Shown in pieces: positions 33,689 to 42,534 of a stretch of 64,000 nt of DNA. Under the pieces are notes generated by a model that did no database searches, was not told the DNA's origin, and saw only the letters and a list, made by a program, of their open reading frames with translations. This DNA is from Gammaproteobacteria bacterium UBA6724 (GTDB lineage: Bacteria; Pseudomonadota; Gammaproteobacteria; Pseudomonadales; Azotimanducaceae), in assembly GCA_002454165.1 (NCBI GenBank), contig DKIG01000040.1, positions 5,289 through 69,288 of the forward strand, given 5' to 3'. Numbering within the stretch: the stretch's first letter is position 1; each line of letters opens with the position of its first letter. The position numbers and the translations under genes are program-made.

Positions 33689-35794
33689 CTATTTCTCGCC
33701 CTGCGTCATGGGCTGCTCATCCTTGAGCAATTCCTTCATAGAAAGTTTGATGCGACCACGGTCAACATCCAGGACCAGCACCTTCACTTCCTGCCCAACC
33801 TCCAGATAGTCCGACACCTTCTCAACCCGCTCCTTGGCAATCTGTGAAACATGTACCAGACCATCCTTGCCCGGCATGATGTTCACGAAAGCACCAAAAT
33901 CCGCAATTTTGACGACCTTGCCGTTATAAACCTGGCCTGCCTCGGCTTCCGCGGTGATGGCTTCTATCTGTGCCACTGCTGCATCACGCGAGGCGACATC
34001 TTCACCAAAAATCGTGATGGTACCGTCATCGTTAATATCAATTGAAGCGCCGGTTGCCTCGGTCATTGCCCGGATGGTTGCCCCACCCTTGCCGATCACA
34101 TCACGGATTTTTTCAACATCAATCTTGAGCGTCGTCATGGAGGGCGCATTCGGCGACACCTCTGCGCGGGATTGATTGATGACCCTGTTCATTTCATTGA
34201 GGATATGCAGGCGTGCCTCCTTTGCCTGAGCCAGTGCCGTCTCCATAATCTGCTCGGTGATTCCCTGAATCTTGATGTCCATTTGTAGCGCCGTAACGCC
34301 CGCCGATGTGCCAGCCACCTTAAAGTCCATATCGCCGAGATGGTCTTCATCACCGAGGATATCCGTCAAAACGGCAAATTCGCCATCACCGTCAAGCACC
34401 AGCCCCATCGCCACACCAGCAACCGGTGCTTTGAGCGGCACGCCAGCATCCATTAAGGCAAGGCTCGCCCCGCAGACGGAGGCCATAGAAGATGAGCCAT
34501 TGGATTCGGTGATTTCCGACACTACCCTGGTGGTGTAGGGCCAATCCTCCGTTTTTGGCAAGACCGCCGCTATACCACGACGCGCAAGCCGACCGTGCCC
34601 AATCTCCCGACGTTTTGGTCCTCCGGAAAATCCAGTTTCACCGACACTGTAATGTGGGAAGTTGTAATGCAAAATAAAATGATCTCTATAAGTACCCTGA
34701 AGTGCATCAATAATCGCTGCATCACGCGTTGAACCCAGCGTTGTTGATACCAATGCCTGGGTTTCCCCCCGGGTGAAGAGCGCAGAGCCGTGGGCTTTTG
34801 CTAGGATGCCAACTTCCACATCAATATGTCTCACGGTCCGGGTATCGCGACCATCAATTCTTGGTTTGCCCTCAATGATTGCCCGGCGAACGATTTTCTT
34901 TTCCAGTTTTCCGAATAGCTCAACTACATCGTCCCTATTAACATCATCACTCATGAGGTGCTCTATCGCCTGATTCCGCAGTTCGCCCAGCCGCGTTAAC
35001 CGCGCTGCCTTCTCGGTGACCCGATAGGCAATGCCAATTTCCTCAGCAAACTGACTACTGAGCTTGTCTGCCAGAAGCGTATTTTCAGCCTTTGGCTGCC
35101 AGTCCCAGGGTTCACAACCTGCTTCTTGCCGCAGTTCGTTGATCGCTGCGATCACCGTCTGCATCTCCTGATGTGCAAACAACACAGCACCCAGCATCTG
35201 ATCTTCCTTCAATTCATTAGCTTGAGATTCAACCATCAGCACTGCTGACTCTGTGCCGGCGACGACCATATCCAGATCGGAGTCTGCCAATGTCTGGTAG
35301 CCGGGATTCAGCAAATATCCGCCCGCCGTGAAGCCGACCCTTGCTACTCCTATGGGACCTGCAAAAGGAATACCGGACAATGTCAATGCCGCCGATACGC
35401 CGATCATCGCCGGAATATCCGGGTCAATATCCTTGTTCGCGGAAACAACCTGGCAGGTCACCTGCACTTCATTCATGAAGCCCTTGGGAAAGAGGGGCCG
35501 GATGGGTCGGTCAATGAGTCTTGCTGTGAGTGTTTCCTTCTCAGAGGGCCGCCCTTCGCGTCGGAAAAATCCACCCGGGATTTTCCCAGCGGCGTAAGTT
35601 TTTTCTTCATAATTCACCGTAAGTGGTAAAAAATCCTGGCCAGACTTGGCTTCCCTGCGCCCTACAACAGCGACCAGCACCGTCGTATCCGCCATGGTCA
35701 CCATCACTGATGCGTTTGCCTGTCTTGCCACCTTCCCTGTTTCCAGTACGACTTCGTGCCCACCATAATTAAATTTCTTACTTACATGATTCAC
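33689..35794 (-). CDS. pnp: Polyribonucleotide nucleotidyltransferase (PNPase)
   Basis: Phosphorolytic 3'-5' exoribonuclease and degradosome component. The 701-aa protein has two RNase PH-like cores (FFRREGRPSEKETLTARLID in the first, EIGHGRLARRGIAAVLP in the second), then a KH domain (KIDVEKIRDVIGKGGATIRA) and an S1 domain (GQVYNGKVVKIADFGAFVNI). The GTG at 35794 lies six bases after AGGAG. It is the last gene of the rimP-nusA-infB-rbfA-truB-rpsO-pnp run. In E. coli the rpsO-pnp leader is cut by RNase III for autoregulation; I see no clear equivalent hairpin in the 69-base gap. Confidence 0.97.
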   Translation of the reverse strand: MNHVSKKFNYGGHEVVLETGKVARQANASVMVTMADTTVLVAVVGRREAKSGQDFLPLTVNYEEKTYAAGKIPGGFFRREGRPSEKETLTARLIDRPIRPLFPKGFMNEVQVTCQVVSANKDIDPDIPAMIGVSAALTLSGIPFAGPIGVARVGFTAGGYLLNPGYQTLADSDLDMVVAGTESAVLMVESQANELKEDQMLGAVLFAHQEMQTVIAAINELRQEAGCEPWDWQPKAENTLLADKLSSQFAEEIGIAYRVTEKAARLTRLGELRNQAIEHLMSDDVNRDDVVELFGKLEKKIVRRAIIEGKPRIDGRDTRTVRHIDVEVGILAKAHGSALFTRGETQALVSTTLGSTRDAAIIDALQGTYRDHFILHYNFPHYSVGETGFSGGPKRREIGHGRLARRGIAAVLPKTEDWPYTTRVVSEITESNGSSSMASVCGASLALMDAGVPLKAPVAGVAMGLVLDGDGEFAVLTDILGDEDHLGDMDFKVAGTSAGVTALQMDIKIQGITEQIMETALAQAKEARLHILNEMNRVINQSRAEVSPNAPSMTTLKIDVEKIRDVIGKGGATIRAMTEATGASIDINDDGTITIFGEDVASRDAAVAQIEAITAEAEAGQVYNGKVVKIADFGAFVNIMPGKDGLVHVSQIAKERVEKVSDYLEVGQEVKVLVLDVDRGRIKLSMKELLKDEQPMTQGEK

Positions 35795-35863
35795 ATTCTT
35801 CTCCTGTTATTTTCTCGTTCAGTTTTCCCCATTTTGGTGCTGTACAGGCGTATCCGCATCAGA

Positions 35864-36133
35864 CTATCGACGCAAGCCCAGTTTCTTGATAACTGCTGTG
35901 TACCTATCCAGGTTCTTGTTCCGCAAATAGTTCAGTAACCTTCGCCGCTGACTGACCATTCGTAGCAAACCAACTCGCGAATGGTGGTCCTGCTTGTGCT
36001 GGTCAAAGTGCGTTTGCAACTGTTCGATATTGGCAGTCAGTAGCGCTACCTGCACTTCAGGGGAACCTGTATCCTGTTCAGATGTTCCAAAGTCCCTGAC
36101 AATTTCTGTTTTTCTTTCCGTTGATAAAGCCAT
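35864..36133 (-). CDS. rpsO: Ribosomal protein S15
   Basis: An 89-aa primary 16S rRNA-binding protein of the 30S platform. The sequence has all family features: the start MALSTERKTEIVRDFG, the segment TGSPEVQVALLTANI and the end RRRLLNYLRNKNLDRYTAVI. The start at ATG 36133 gives exactly the conserved length; the frame is open further upstream but without homology. It lies between truB and pnp, as in most gammaproteobacteria. Confidence 0.97.
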   Translation of the reverse strand: MALSTERKTEIVRDFGTSEQDTGSPEVQVALLTANIEQLQTHFDQHKQDHHSRVGLLRMVSQRRRLLNYLRNKNLDRYTAVIKKLGLRR

Positions 36134-36155
36134 TCCCATTGCTCCAATTAACCTG

Positions 36156-37103
36156 CTAATGCACCAGAACCAATCTTCGTGGTGCAATTCTGCCATCATC
36201 CAAGACTTCACCGACGCCCACGAAACCCTCATTATGCCCGGTGCTTGCGCCCTGGCTATCTGCCGAAAAAAGACCAACCCAGCCTCCTGTCGGGGCATTC
36301 GCCACCAACACCGGCTGCCCTTGACGGATGTAGGTCTCCGCCAACCGGGTCAATCCAACCGACGGCAGATCCTGGACTGCTGCGCTGATGGGCAACAAAT
36401 GCCGGTCAATTTCAGCCCGGTCCTTTTCATCGGCAAGCTTTTTCAATTCCTTAACCCTGACCGTTTCTTCTGCAGAAAAAGGTCCTGCGACTGACCGGCG
36501 AAGCTGTTTAACATGTGCACCGCAACCCATGTCAGCACCAATATCATCCGCCAGAGTCCGTATGTAAGTGCCCTTACTACATCGTATATCCAATACCAGT
36601 TCCTCAGGGGTCTTCTCCACCAGGGTCAACTGGTGAATACAGACCTGTCTTTCCTTGCGCTCAATTTCGATACCCTTCCGCGCCAACTTATAAAGCGGCT
36701 TACCTGCCACTTTCACGGCGGAGTACATGGGGGGCACCTGGCTAATCTCTCCACGATAAGCCGCCAATATTTTTTCCACCGCAGCATCTGATATTACTGG
36801 GATTGCACATTGTTCCAACAGAGCCCCATCTGAGTCGCCGGTATCGGTTCTGATACCCAGCCTCAGCACGGCAAGATAGCGCTTGTCTGCGTTCAACAGG
36901 AATTGGGAAAACTTCGTCGCTTCACCAAAAAAAATAGGTAAAACGCCCGTGGCGAGCGGATCCAGGGAACCGGTGTGGCCTGCCTTCTTGGCACCGTAAA
37001 GTCGTTTGACCTCTTGCAGAGCGGCATTAGAAGTCATCCCCTCAGATTTGTCCAGCAACAATATCCCATCAACTGTCCGTCCTCCGGATCTATGTCGCGT
37101 CAC
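36156..37103 (-). CDS. truB: tRNA pseudouridine-55 synthase
   Basis: Makes the universal pseudouridine 55 in the T-loop of tRNAs. The 315-aa enzyme has the N-terminal GILLLDKSEGMTSNAALQEV, the catalytic Asp motif GHTGSLDPLATGVLPI, and RCSKGTYIRTLADDIGAD plus a PUA-like C-terminus (RQGQPVLVANAPTGGWVGL). The apparent start is GTG 37103 behind GAGAAGAAAATA. It lies 16 bases downstream of rbfA. Confidence 0.95.
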   Translation of the reverse strand: MTRHRSGGRTVDGILLLDKSEGMTSNAALQEVKRLYGAKKAGHTGSLDPLATGVLPIFFGEATKFSQFLLNADKRYLAVLRLGIRTDTGDSDGALLEQCAIPVISDAAVEKILAAYRGEISQVPPMYSAVKVAGKPLYKLARKGIEIERKERQVCIHQLTLVEKTPEELVLDIRCSKGTYIRTLADDIGADMGCGAHVKQLRRSVAGPFSAEETVRVKELKKLADEKDRAEIDRHLLPISAAVQDLPSVGLTRLAETYIRQGQPVLVANAPTGGWVGLFSADSQGASTGHNEGFVGVGEVLDDGRIAPRRLVLVH

Positions 37104-37119
37104 TATTTTCTTCTCGTTT

Positions 37120-37596
37120 CTAGTTTTCTTCTACACAATCGTTATCAGCCGGGTCATTGATAGTCCCTCGGCGACAGTCCTGTGCAATCGCCTTGTCAAT
37201 GGACTGGCTCAGCCTGATACCGGTATTCATCGTGCTGTCGTAATGAAATCTCAATTTGGGCGTGCTTCGAATATTTAAAATTTTTGCCAACCGGAAGCGA
37301 AGAAACCCTGCGGACTGATTCAATACCTCTTCCACTGCCGTAGCATCTCGTTCCGGGAGCACGGTGAAATAAACATCAGAAACAGCAAAATCCCGACTCA
37401 CAGTGGTATCACTGATGGTGATCATGCCGATTCTGGGGTCCTCAACTTCCTGTTGTACCAAGAGGGCTAGTTCCCTTTGAATAAGGTCGGCAACCCTGCG
37501 TCCTCGGCTAAATTCTCTGGGCACTCCACTTCTCCATTGCTCTTCCATTGATATGAATTCAAGCACCTGCCCGGGCAAGGCGGGTTCATTCAGCAT
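37120..37596 (-). CDS. rbfA: Ribosome-binding factor A
   Basis: A 158-aa KH-fold maturation factor for the 30S subunit and cold adaptation. Recognisable parts are REFSRGRRVADLIQRELALL, VEDPRIGMITISDTTVSRDF and the C-terminal STPKLRFHYDSTMNTG. ATG 37596 is favoured by GAGAGAGATAC just upstream and overlaps the infB stop by about 11 bases, implying coupling; ATG 37548 (MEEQWRSG) is the alternative. The C-terminal tail after SIDKAIAQD is somewhat longer and acidic. Confidence 0.93.
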   Translation of the reverse strand: MLNEPALPGQVLEFISMEEQWRSGVPREFSRGRRVADLIQRELALLVQQEVEDPRIGMITISDTTVSRDFAVSDVYFTVLPERDATAVEEVLNQSAGFLRFRLAKILNIRSTPKLRFHYDSTMNTGIRLSQSIDKAIAQDCRRGTINDPADNDCVEEN

Positions 37597-40192
37597 GTAT
37601 CTCTCTCGCCACTTCCCGGGTATCAAAGACTTCTATCATGTCTTTGACCTTCACATCATTGTAATTCTTGACGCCTATGCCGCACTCAACACCACTTGAT
37701 ATGCTGTCAACTTCATCTTTGAAGCGCCTCAGCGATTCCAACTCGCCTTCAAAGATGACCACATTGTCCCTCAGGACTCGAATTTTCTTCTGCCTTGACA
37801 CAGAGCCTTCTGTCACCAGACACCCTGCGATCAATCCCATCTTCCTGGACTGGAACACATCCCGCACTTCCGCAATACCGACAATCTCCTCCCGTACCTC
37901 TGGCTTCAACATGCCGGAAAGTGCTGCCCTGACATCGTCCACCAGATCATAAATGACCTTGTAATATCGGAGATCAAGGTTCTCGGTCTTAATAACCTTC
38001 TTGGCAGCATTGTCTGCACGGACATTAAAACCGAAAATGACCGCATCAGTCGTCACTGCATAGATGGCGTCGGATTCGGTGATCCCACCCACACCCGGTA
38101 TTGCCACATTGACCTGGACTTCATCGTTACCCAGCTCAGTCAATGCGGACACTATAGCCTCTAGAGAACCTCGGACGTCTGCTTTCAGGACTATGTTCAG
38201 CCTTCTAGTTTCATCAACACCAAAATTGTCCAACAACTTGTCCAGCGAACTGCTTGTAGTCAACCGAGACTCCTTCGCCCGCACACGGCGAACATCAGCG
38301 GCTTCCCGTGCTCGTCGCTCATCTTTGGTGACAAGAAAGCCATCACCTGCCTCCGGCGTGCCGTTCAGCCCGAGAAGAACCACTGGAGTCGCGGGACCTG
38401 CAAATTTTACTTTAGTGCCGGTTTCATCATTGAGTGCTCTTACCCTGCCAAATTGCTGACCCGCTATGACGATGTCGCCCTGGTTTAACCTACCCTTCTG
38501 AACGAGCAGAGTGACGACGGGACCTTTGGTTTTATCCAGTGCAGATTCAATAACGACGCCCTGGGCGGGACCCCTGTCCACTGCGGTGAGTTCCAGTAGT
38601 TCCGCTTGCAATAGTACGGCTTCCAGTAGCTCCTCTACCCCTGCGCCCGTGGTGGCAGAAACCTGAATAAACTGGGTATCACCACCCCAGTCCTCGGGGA
38701 TAAGATCGCAGGCGGCGAGTTCATTTTTGACTCGTTCGGGGTCCACGCCTTCCTTGTCAATCTTGTTGAGAGCAACCACGACGGGGACACCGGCACTCCT
38801 GGCATGCTGGATTGCCTCTTCTGTCTGTGGCATGACACCATCATCCGCCGCGACGACGAGTATCACTATATCGGTTACATCCGCGCCGCGCGCTCGCATG
38901 GCGGTAAATGCGGCATGACCAGGTGTATCTATGAAACACACCTCACCATGATCCGTTGCGACGCGATAGGCACCAATATGCTGGGTGATGCCGCCGGCTT
39001 CGGCGCTTGCCACCTGGGACTTCCTGATATAGTCAAGCAGGGACGTTTTACCATGATCAACATGCCCCATGACCGTCACCACTGGTGCGCGTGGTATGGC
39101 TTGCGCTTCGTAAACCAATGCCTCTTCCAGTTGTTTCTCAACCTCATTGGAAGCAAGCAACTTAACCTTATGACCAAATTCCTCCACCACCAGGGTCGCA
39201 ACATCCTGGTCAATAGTATCGTTACCCGTCTTTTCCACACCGAGGTTCGTCAACATCTTGATCACATCGGTCGCTTTGACAGACATCTTCCGGGAAAGCT
39301 GCTGTATCGTGATCTGTTCGCCTAACTCAACTTCCCGAATGATATCCTCGGTCGGCGTATTGAATTTGTGCTGCACGACAGGTTTGGCGACGCGTCTTGC
39401 CCGAGGTGAACTCAGCCCCAGGGTGCCTGCTTCCTCTTCCTTCTTCTCAGTAACCGTTTCATCAGGCGATTCCTCAGCGGGACTCTCATCCAACAGGTTT
39501 GCACCTACAAGTTCTTCTACCCGGTGCTTGCGACCGCCATGCTTTGATTTCTTGTGATGCAGATCTTCATCATCCAGATCACGCCGGTCACGCCGGTCCT
39601 TGCGTTTGCCAGTTTCAATTTCTTCCCCGGTTACCTGGGGGTCAGAGGTGACGGCAGGTTTGGTAGCAGCCTTGGCGGCGATGGATTCTGCCTTTGCCTT
39701 GGCTTCCTCTTCCTTGAGTTTTTTCTCTTCTGCTTCCTTTTCTTTGCGCGCTTGCCTTTCCGCCAATCGGCTGGTTGCCGCTTCCTGACGTTTATGTTCT
39801 ACATCAATGTCTTTGGTGCTTTTTAATGCGCCTGGCGTTGTTGCTCCCGGTGTATCTGACATGGGTGGCTCTGCTTGGTCTCCCGCCGCCGTACCCTGCT
39901 TGAAATAGGTGCGCTTTTTGCGAACCTCCACATTGACAGTCCGCCCGCGACCGGATCTGCTACCACTCTTAATGGTGCTGTGTACCCGCCGCTTTAGTGT
40001 GATTTCTTTGCGTGGTCCGGCATCCTCGCCATGACTCTTTCTCAAATGATCCAGGAGTTGTTGCCTCTCTTCTTCCCCTATGTCGTCCTTTGCTGATTTC
40101 TGAGATAGCCTGGCTTCCGCTATCTGAAGCAACAGCCGTTCCACGGGTACATCTATCGTCTCCGCCAGTTGTCCTACCGTTTGTTCAGCCAT
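37586..40192 (-). CDS. infB: Translation initiation factor IF-2
   Basis: The GTPase that places fMet-tRNA on the ribosome. The 868-aa protein has an N-terminal IF2N fold (MAEQTVGQLAETIDVPVERL), a charged linker rich in Lys/Glu/Ala, a second IF2N region (ITIQQLSRKMSVKATDVIKM), then the G domain with VTVMGHVDHGKTSLLDYI, DTPGHAAF and NKID, and the C-terminal domains binding fMet-tRNA (SGMLKPEVREEIVGIAEVRD). Length is near the E. coli alpha form (890). It lies between nusA (57 bases) and rbfA (overlap). Confidence 0.97.
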   Translation of the reverse strand: MAEQTVGQLAETIDVPVERLLLQIAEARLSQKSAKDDIGEEERQQLLDHLRKSHGEDAGPRKEITLKRRVHSTIKSGSRSGRGRTVNVEVRKKRTYFKQGTAAGDQAEPPMSDTPGATTPGALKSTKDIDVEHKRQEAATSRLAERQARKEKEAEEKKLKEEEAKAKAESIAAKAATKPAVTSDPQVTGEEIETGKRKDRRDRRDLDDEDLHHKKSKHGGRKHRVEELVGANLLDESPAEESPDETVTEKKEEEAGTLGLSSPRARRVAKPVVQHKFNTPTEDIIREVELGEQITIQQLSRKMSVKATDVIKMLTNLGVEKTGNDTIDQDVATLVVEEFGHKVKLLASNEVEKQLEEALVYEAQAIPRAPVVTVMGHVDHGKTSLLDYIRKSQVASAEAGGITQHIGAYRVATDHGEVCFIDTPGHAAFTAMRARGADVTDIVILVVAADDGVMPQTEEAIQHARSAGVPVVVALNKIDKEGVDPERVKNELAACDLIPEDWGGDTQFIQVSATTGAGVEELLEAVLLQAELLELTAVDRGPAQGVVIESALDKTKGPVVTLLVQKGRLNQGDIVIAGQQFGRVRALNDETGTKVKFAGPATPVVLLGLNGTPEAGDGFLVTKDERRAREAADVRRVRAKESRLTTSSSLDKLLDNFGVDETRRLNIVLKADVRGSLEAIVSALTELGNDEVQVNVAIPGVGGITESDAIYAVTTDAVIFGFNVRADNAAKKVIKTENLDLRYYKVIYDLVDDVRAALSGMLKPEVREEIVGIAEVRDVFQSRKMGLIAGCLVTEGSVSRQKKIRVLRDNVVIFEGELESLRRFKDEVDSISSGVECGIGVKNYNDVKVKDMIEVFDTREVAREIHAE

Positions 40193-40249
40193 GACTAATA
40201 CCCTACACCTCTCACTTAACGAAGCCCTTCATTGACTGCATAGCCCGTC

Positions 40250-41776
40250 TCATCCCTCAGTGCCGCCCTGGGCAGTTGCTTCAATCCCCTCTTCTTCAAA
40301 CCAGGGAATCCGGGCAGTCATAATCAACTCACCAGCCCGCTCCTCTGTTAAATCATCAATATCAATCAGGTCGGCGATGGTCTGCTCTGCCAGATCTTCC
40401 ATAGTGGCAATGCCTTTGCTCGCCAACTGATATGCCAGTCGCTTGTCCATTCCTGCCATGCTCAGCAGGTCTTCAGCCGGCTCAACATTGCCCAGTCCTT
40501 CCTCGTTTACCAAATCAAGCGTGGTCAATGTAGTTTTTGCCCGGCTTCGTAACGCCTCAACAATCTCCTCGTCAAAGCCCTCAATCGCAATCATCTCGGC
40601 GATGGGCACATAGGCAATTTCTTCCAGTGTCATAAAGCCTTCTTCAACCAACACTATGGCGACCTCTTCGTCCACATCAAGTTGCTGCATGAAACTCTCA
40701 ACTATTTTGCCTGCTTCTGTTTCCTGTTTCTCTGCGGCTTCTGCTTCCGTCATGATATTGAGTTCCCAGCCGATCAACTCGCTCGCAAGGTTTACATTCT
40801 GGCCGCCGCGCCCAATCGCCTGAGCAAGATTATCTTCTGACACTGCGATATCCATACTGTGAGTTTCCTCGTCCACGATAACGGACACCACTTCGGCAGG
40901 GGACATGGCGTTGATCGCCAACTGCGCGACATTGTCATCCCAGAGTACAATATCAATACGTTCATTACCCAGTTCATTGGACACTGTCTGCACCCTTGAA
41001 CCACGCATACCGACACAGGCACCCACCGGGTCAATTCTACCGTCATTGGTTTTTACCGCTATCTTCGCCCTGGAGCCGGGATCCCGGGCGCAGCTCAGTA
41101 TCTCAATGACGCCATCGTCAACTTCTCTGACTTCAATCCTGAAAAGTTCAACCAGCATAGCGGGCGAGGTGCGAGTCAACACAAGCTGTGGTCCTCGCGC
41201 TTCGGGTCTTATCTCTGCCAGCAGTCCGCGTAGTCGGTCGCCATCTCTGAAAGTTTCTCTTGGTATCCAGGATTCACGAGGCAAGATGGCTTCCGCATTG
41301 GCACCCAGGTCAACGATGACCGCTTCCCTCGTTACCTTCTTTACCTGACCATTGAGTATCTCGCCCACCCGGGAACTATAAGCACTAACGACCTGCGCCC
41401 TTTCTGCTTCTCTGACCTTCTGGACGATTACCTGTTTCGCTGCCTGAGCGGCGATGCGACCAAACTCAACGGATTCAACGGGAATTTCCCAGGTGCCGCC
41501 TAGCTCCAGGTTTGTCTCCTTGGTCTTGGCTTCAGTCAGTGTCATTTGCGCTTCGGGGAATTCCATCTCCTCGTCATCGGGAACGACTTCCCAAACTCGG
41601 AAGGTTTTGTATTCACCTGTCTCCTTATCTATAGCGACACGAAGTTCAACTGCTTCCGCATAGCGTTTTTTTGCCGCGGCCGCCAGCGCCAGTTCCAGGG
41701 CTTCAAAAATGACCTCTTCTGATACACCCTTCTCATTGGATACCATTTCCACGACTCTCAATATCTCTTTACTCAT
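40250..41776 (-). CDS. nusA: Transcription elongation factor NusA
   Basis: Binds RNA polymerase and nascent RNA and governs pausing, termination and antitermination. The 508-aa protein has an N-terminal domain (MSKEILRVVEMVSNEKGVSE), an S1 domain (GEILNGQVKKVTREAVIVDL), two KH domains (DPVGACVGMRGSRVQTVSNE and NLAQAIGRGGQNVNLASELI) and two C-terminal acidic repeats of the type found in E. coli NusA (EEVAIVLVEEGFMTLEEIAY and KRLAYQLASKGIATMEDLAE). ATG 41776 follows GAGG. It is 22 bases after rimP. Confidence 0.97.
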   Translation of the reverse strand: MSKEILRVVEMVSNEKGVSEEVIFEALELALAAAAKKRYAEAVELRVAIDKETGEYKTFRVWEVVPDDEEMEFPEAQMTLTEAKTKETNLELGGTWEIPVESVEFGRIAAQAAKQVIVQKVREAERAQVVSAYSSRVGEILNGQVKKVTREAVIVDLGANAEAILPRESWIPRETFRDGDRLRGLLAEIRPEARGPQLVLTRTSPAMLVELFRIEVREVDDGVIEILSCARDPGSRAKIAVKTNDGRIDPVGACVGMRGSRVQTVSNELGNERIDIVLWDDNVAQLAINAMSPAEVVSVIVDEETHSMDIAVSEDNLAQAIGRGGQNVNLASELIGWELNIMTEAEAAEKQETEAGKIVESFMQQLDVDEEVAIVLVEEGFMTLEEIAYVPIAEMIAIEGFDEEIVEALRSRAKTTLTTLDLVNEEGLGNVEPAEDLLSMAGMDKRLAYQLASKGIATMEDLAEQTIADLIDIDDLTEERAGELIMTARIPWFEEEGIEATAQGGTEG

Positions 41777-41798
41777 CGCTCTGCCTCATCACTCTGTC

Positions 41799-42275
41799 TC
41801 ATCGGACATACTGCTTCCGGCTACCGAAGGTCTTGGCGTCAGGCACTATCTTTGCCCTTTCTATTGTTTCAATCGGGAAGAGGTATTCCTCATCGTCTCG
41901 TCGCAAAATAACCTCGTCGCCCTCAATACCCTGTAACTTGCCAGAATAGTTGCGGCTACCGGCGCGCGGTGCCTTCAATCTGATTCTGACTCTGGTGCCA
42001 GCATACTGCGAAAAATGCTCCAATTTGAACAGCTTCCTTGCCACCCCCGGTGATGACACCTCCAGGGTGTAATGACTGTGTATCGGGTTTTCCACATCCA
42101 GCAGACTACTTAGCTGCCGACTGACCCGCGCACAGTCCTCCAGACTGATGCCGTCTGCCGCATCTATGTATATTCTCAGCAGAGGGTGCCGGCCCCGGGT
42201 CCGCTCAATACCCCAGAGATCACAACCCAACGCCTTTACCACAGGTTCAATCATCTCGCTTAACCGGTCACTCAC
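41799..42275 (-). CDS. rimP: Ribosome maturation factor RimP
   Basis: A 158-aa 30S maturation factor. It begins VSDRLSEMIEPVVKALGCDL and continues with GRHPLLRIYIDAADGISLED, DVENPIHSHYTLEVSSPGVA and a C-terminal SH3-like domain. The start is set at GTG 42275 because it lies just after GGAGAAGG and matches family length; longer in-frame extensions run into the leader hairpins. It is the first protein gene of the operon that begins with tRNA-fMet, as with E. coli metY-rimP-nusA. Confidence 0.93.
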   Translation of the reverse strand: MSDRLSEMIEPVVKALGCDLWGIERTRGRHPLLRIYIDAADGISLEDCARVSRQLSSLLDVENPIHSHYTLEVSSPGVARKLFKLEHFSQYAGTRVRIRLKAPRAGSRNYSGKLQGIEGDEVILRRDDEEYLFPIETIERAKIVPDAKTFGSRKQYVR

Positions 42276-42299
42276 CAGCCTTCTCCAGCTATTCACGCA

Positions 42300-42327
42300 A
42301 ACAAAAAATGGGCATAGCGCCCATTTC
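42300..42327 (-). terminator. Intrinsic terminator-like attenuator before rimP
   Basis: On the minus strand AAATGGGC-GCTAT-GCCCATTT forms an 8-bp stem immediately followed by a T-rich tract (TTTGTTTG). It lies 25-50 bases upstream of the rimP GTG, after another potential hairpin (GGTTGA/TCAACC at about 42330-42350). It looks like a leader attenuator controlling readthrough into rimP-nusA-infB. NusA-dependent control is known for this operon in E. coli; its action here is inference. Confidence 0.6.
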
Positions 42328-42384
42328 TCGGTTGATGGGTATGTCAACCCACCTTGCCCTCTGACGCGAAACTGTGCCAGAGTT

Positions 42385-42410
42385 AATAAAAAGCCCCTCA
42401 CTGGGGGCTA
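42385..42410 (-). terminator. Rho-independent terminator after tRNA-fMet
   Basis: AGCCCC-CAGTGA-GGGGCT followed by TTTTATTAA on the minus strand, one base after the encoded CCA end of tRNA-fMet. It would separate tRNA transcripts from the downstream rimP operon except for readthrough. Confidence 0.8.
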
Positions 42411-42411
42411 A

Positions 42412-42488
42412 TGGTAGCGGGGGCAGGATTCGAACCTGCGACCTACGGGTTATGAGCCCGTCGAGCTACCAGACTGCTCCACCCCGCA
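42412..42488 (-). tRNA. Initiator tRNA-fMet (CAT)
   Basis: The 77-nt cloverleaf includes the encoded CCA. The anticodon loop is CTCATAA with the three G-C pairs (GGG/CCC) that mark initiator tRNAs, the D-arm is AGCAGTCTGGTAGCTC, and the T-arm is GCAGG-TTCGAAT-CCTGC. The 1:72 position is unpaired as required for formylation, but reads U1 and U72 instead of the usual C1-A72. It heads the rimP-nusA operon. Confidence 0.95.
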
Positions 42489-42504
42489 ATAAACAAGGGT
42501 CGAA

Positions 42505-42533
42505 AGTATAAAGTTGCATGCTAGATTGGTCAA
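42505..42533 (-). promoter_or_regulatory. Promoter of tRNA-fMet and rimP operon
   Basis: On the minus strand TTGACC (42528-42533) and TATACT (42505-42510) are separated by exactly 17 bases, placing +1 near 42498, about 10 bases before the tRNA. Both boxes are strong. The -35 box lies directly next to the hemH ATG (42535) on the other strand, so divergent control signals overlap. Confidence 0.75.
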
Positions 42534-42534
42534 G

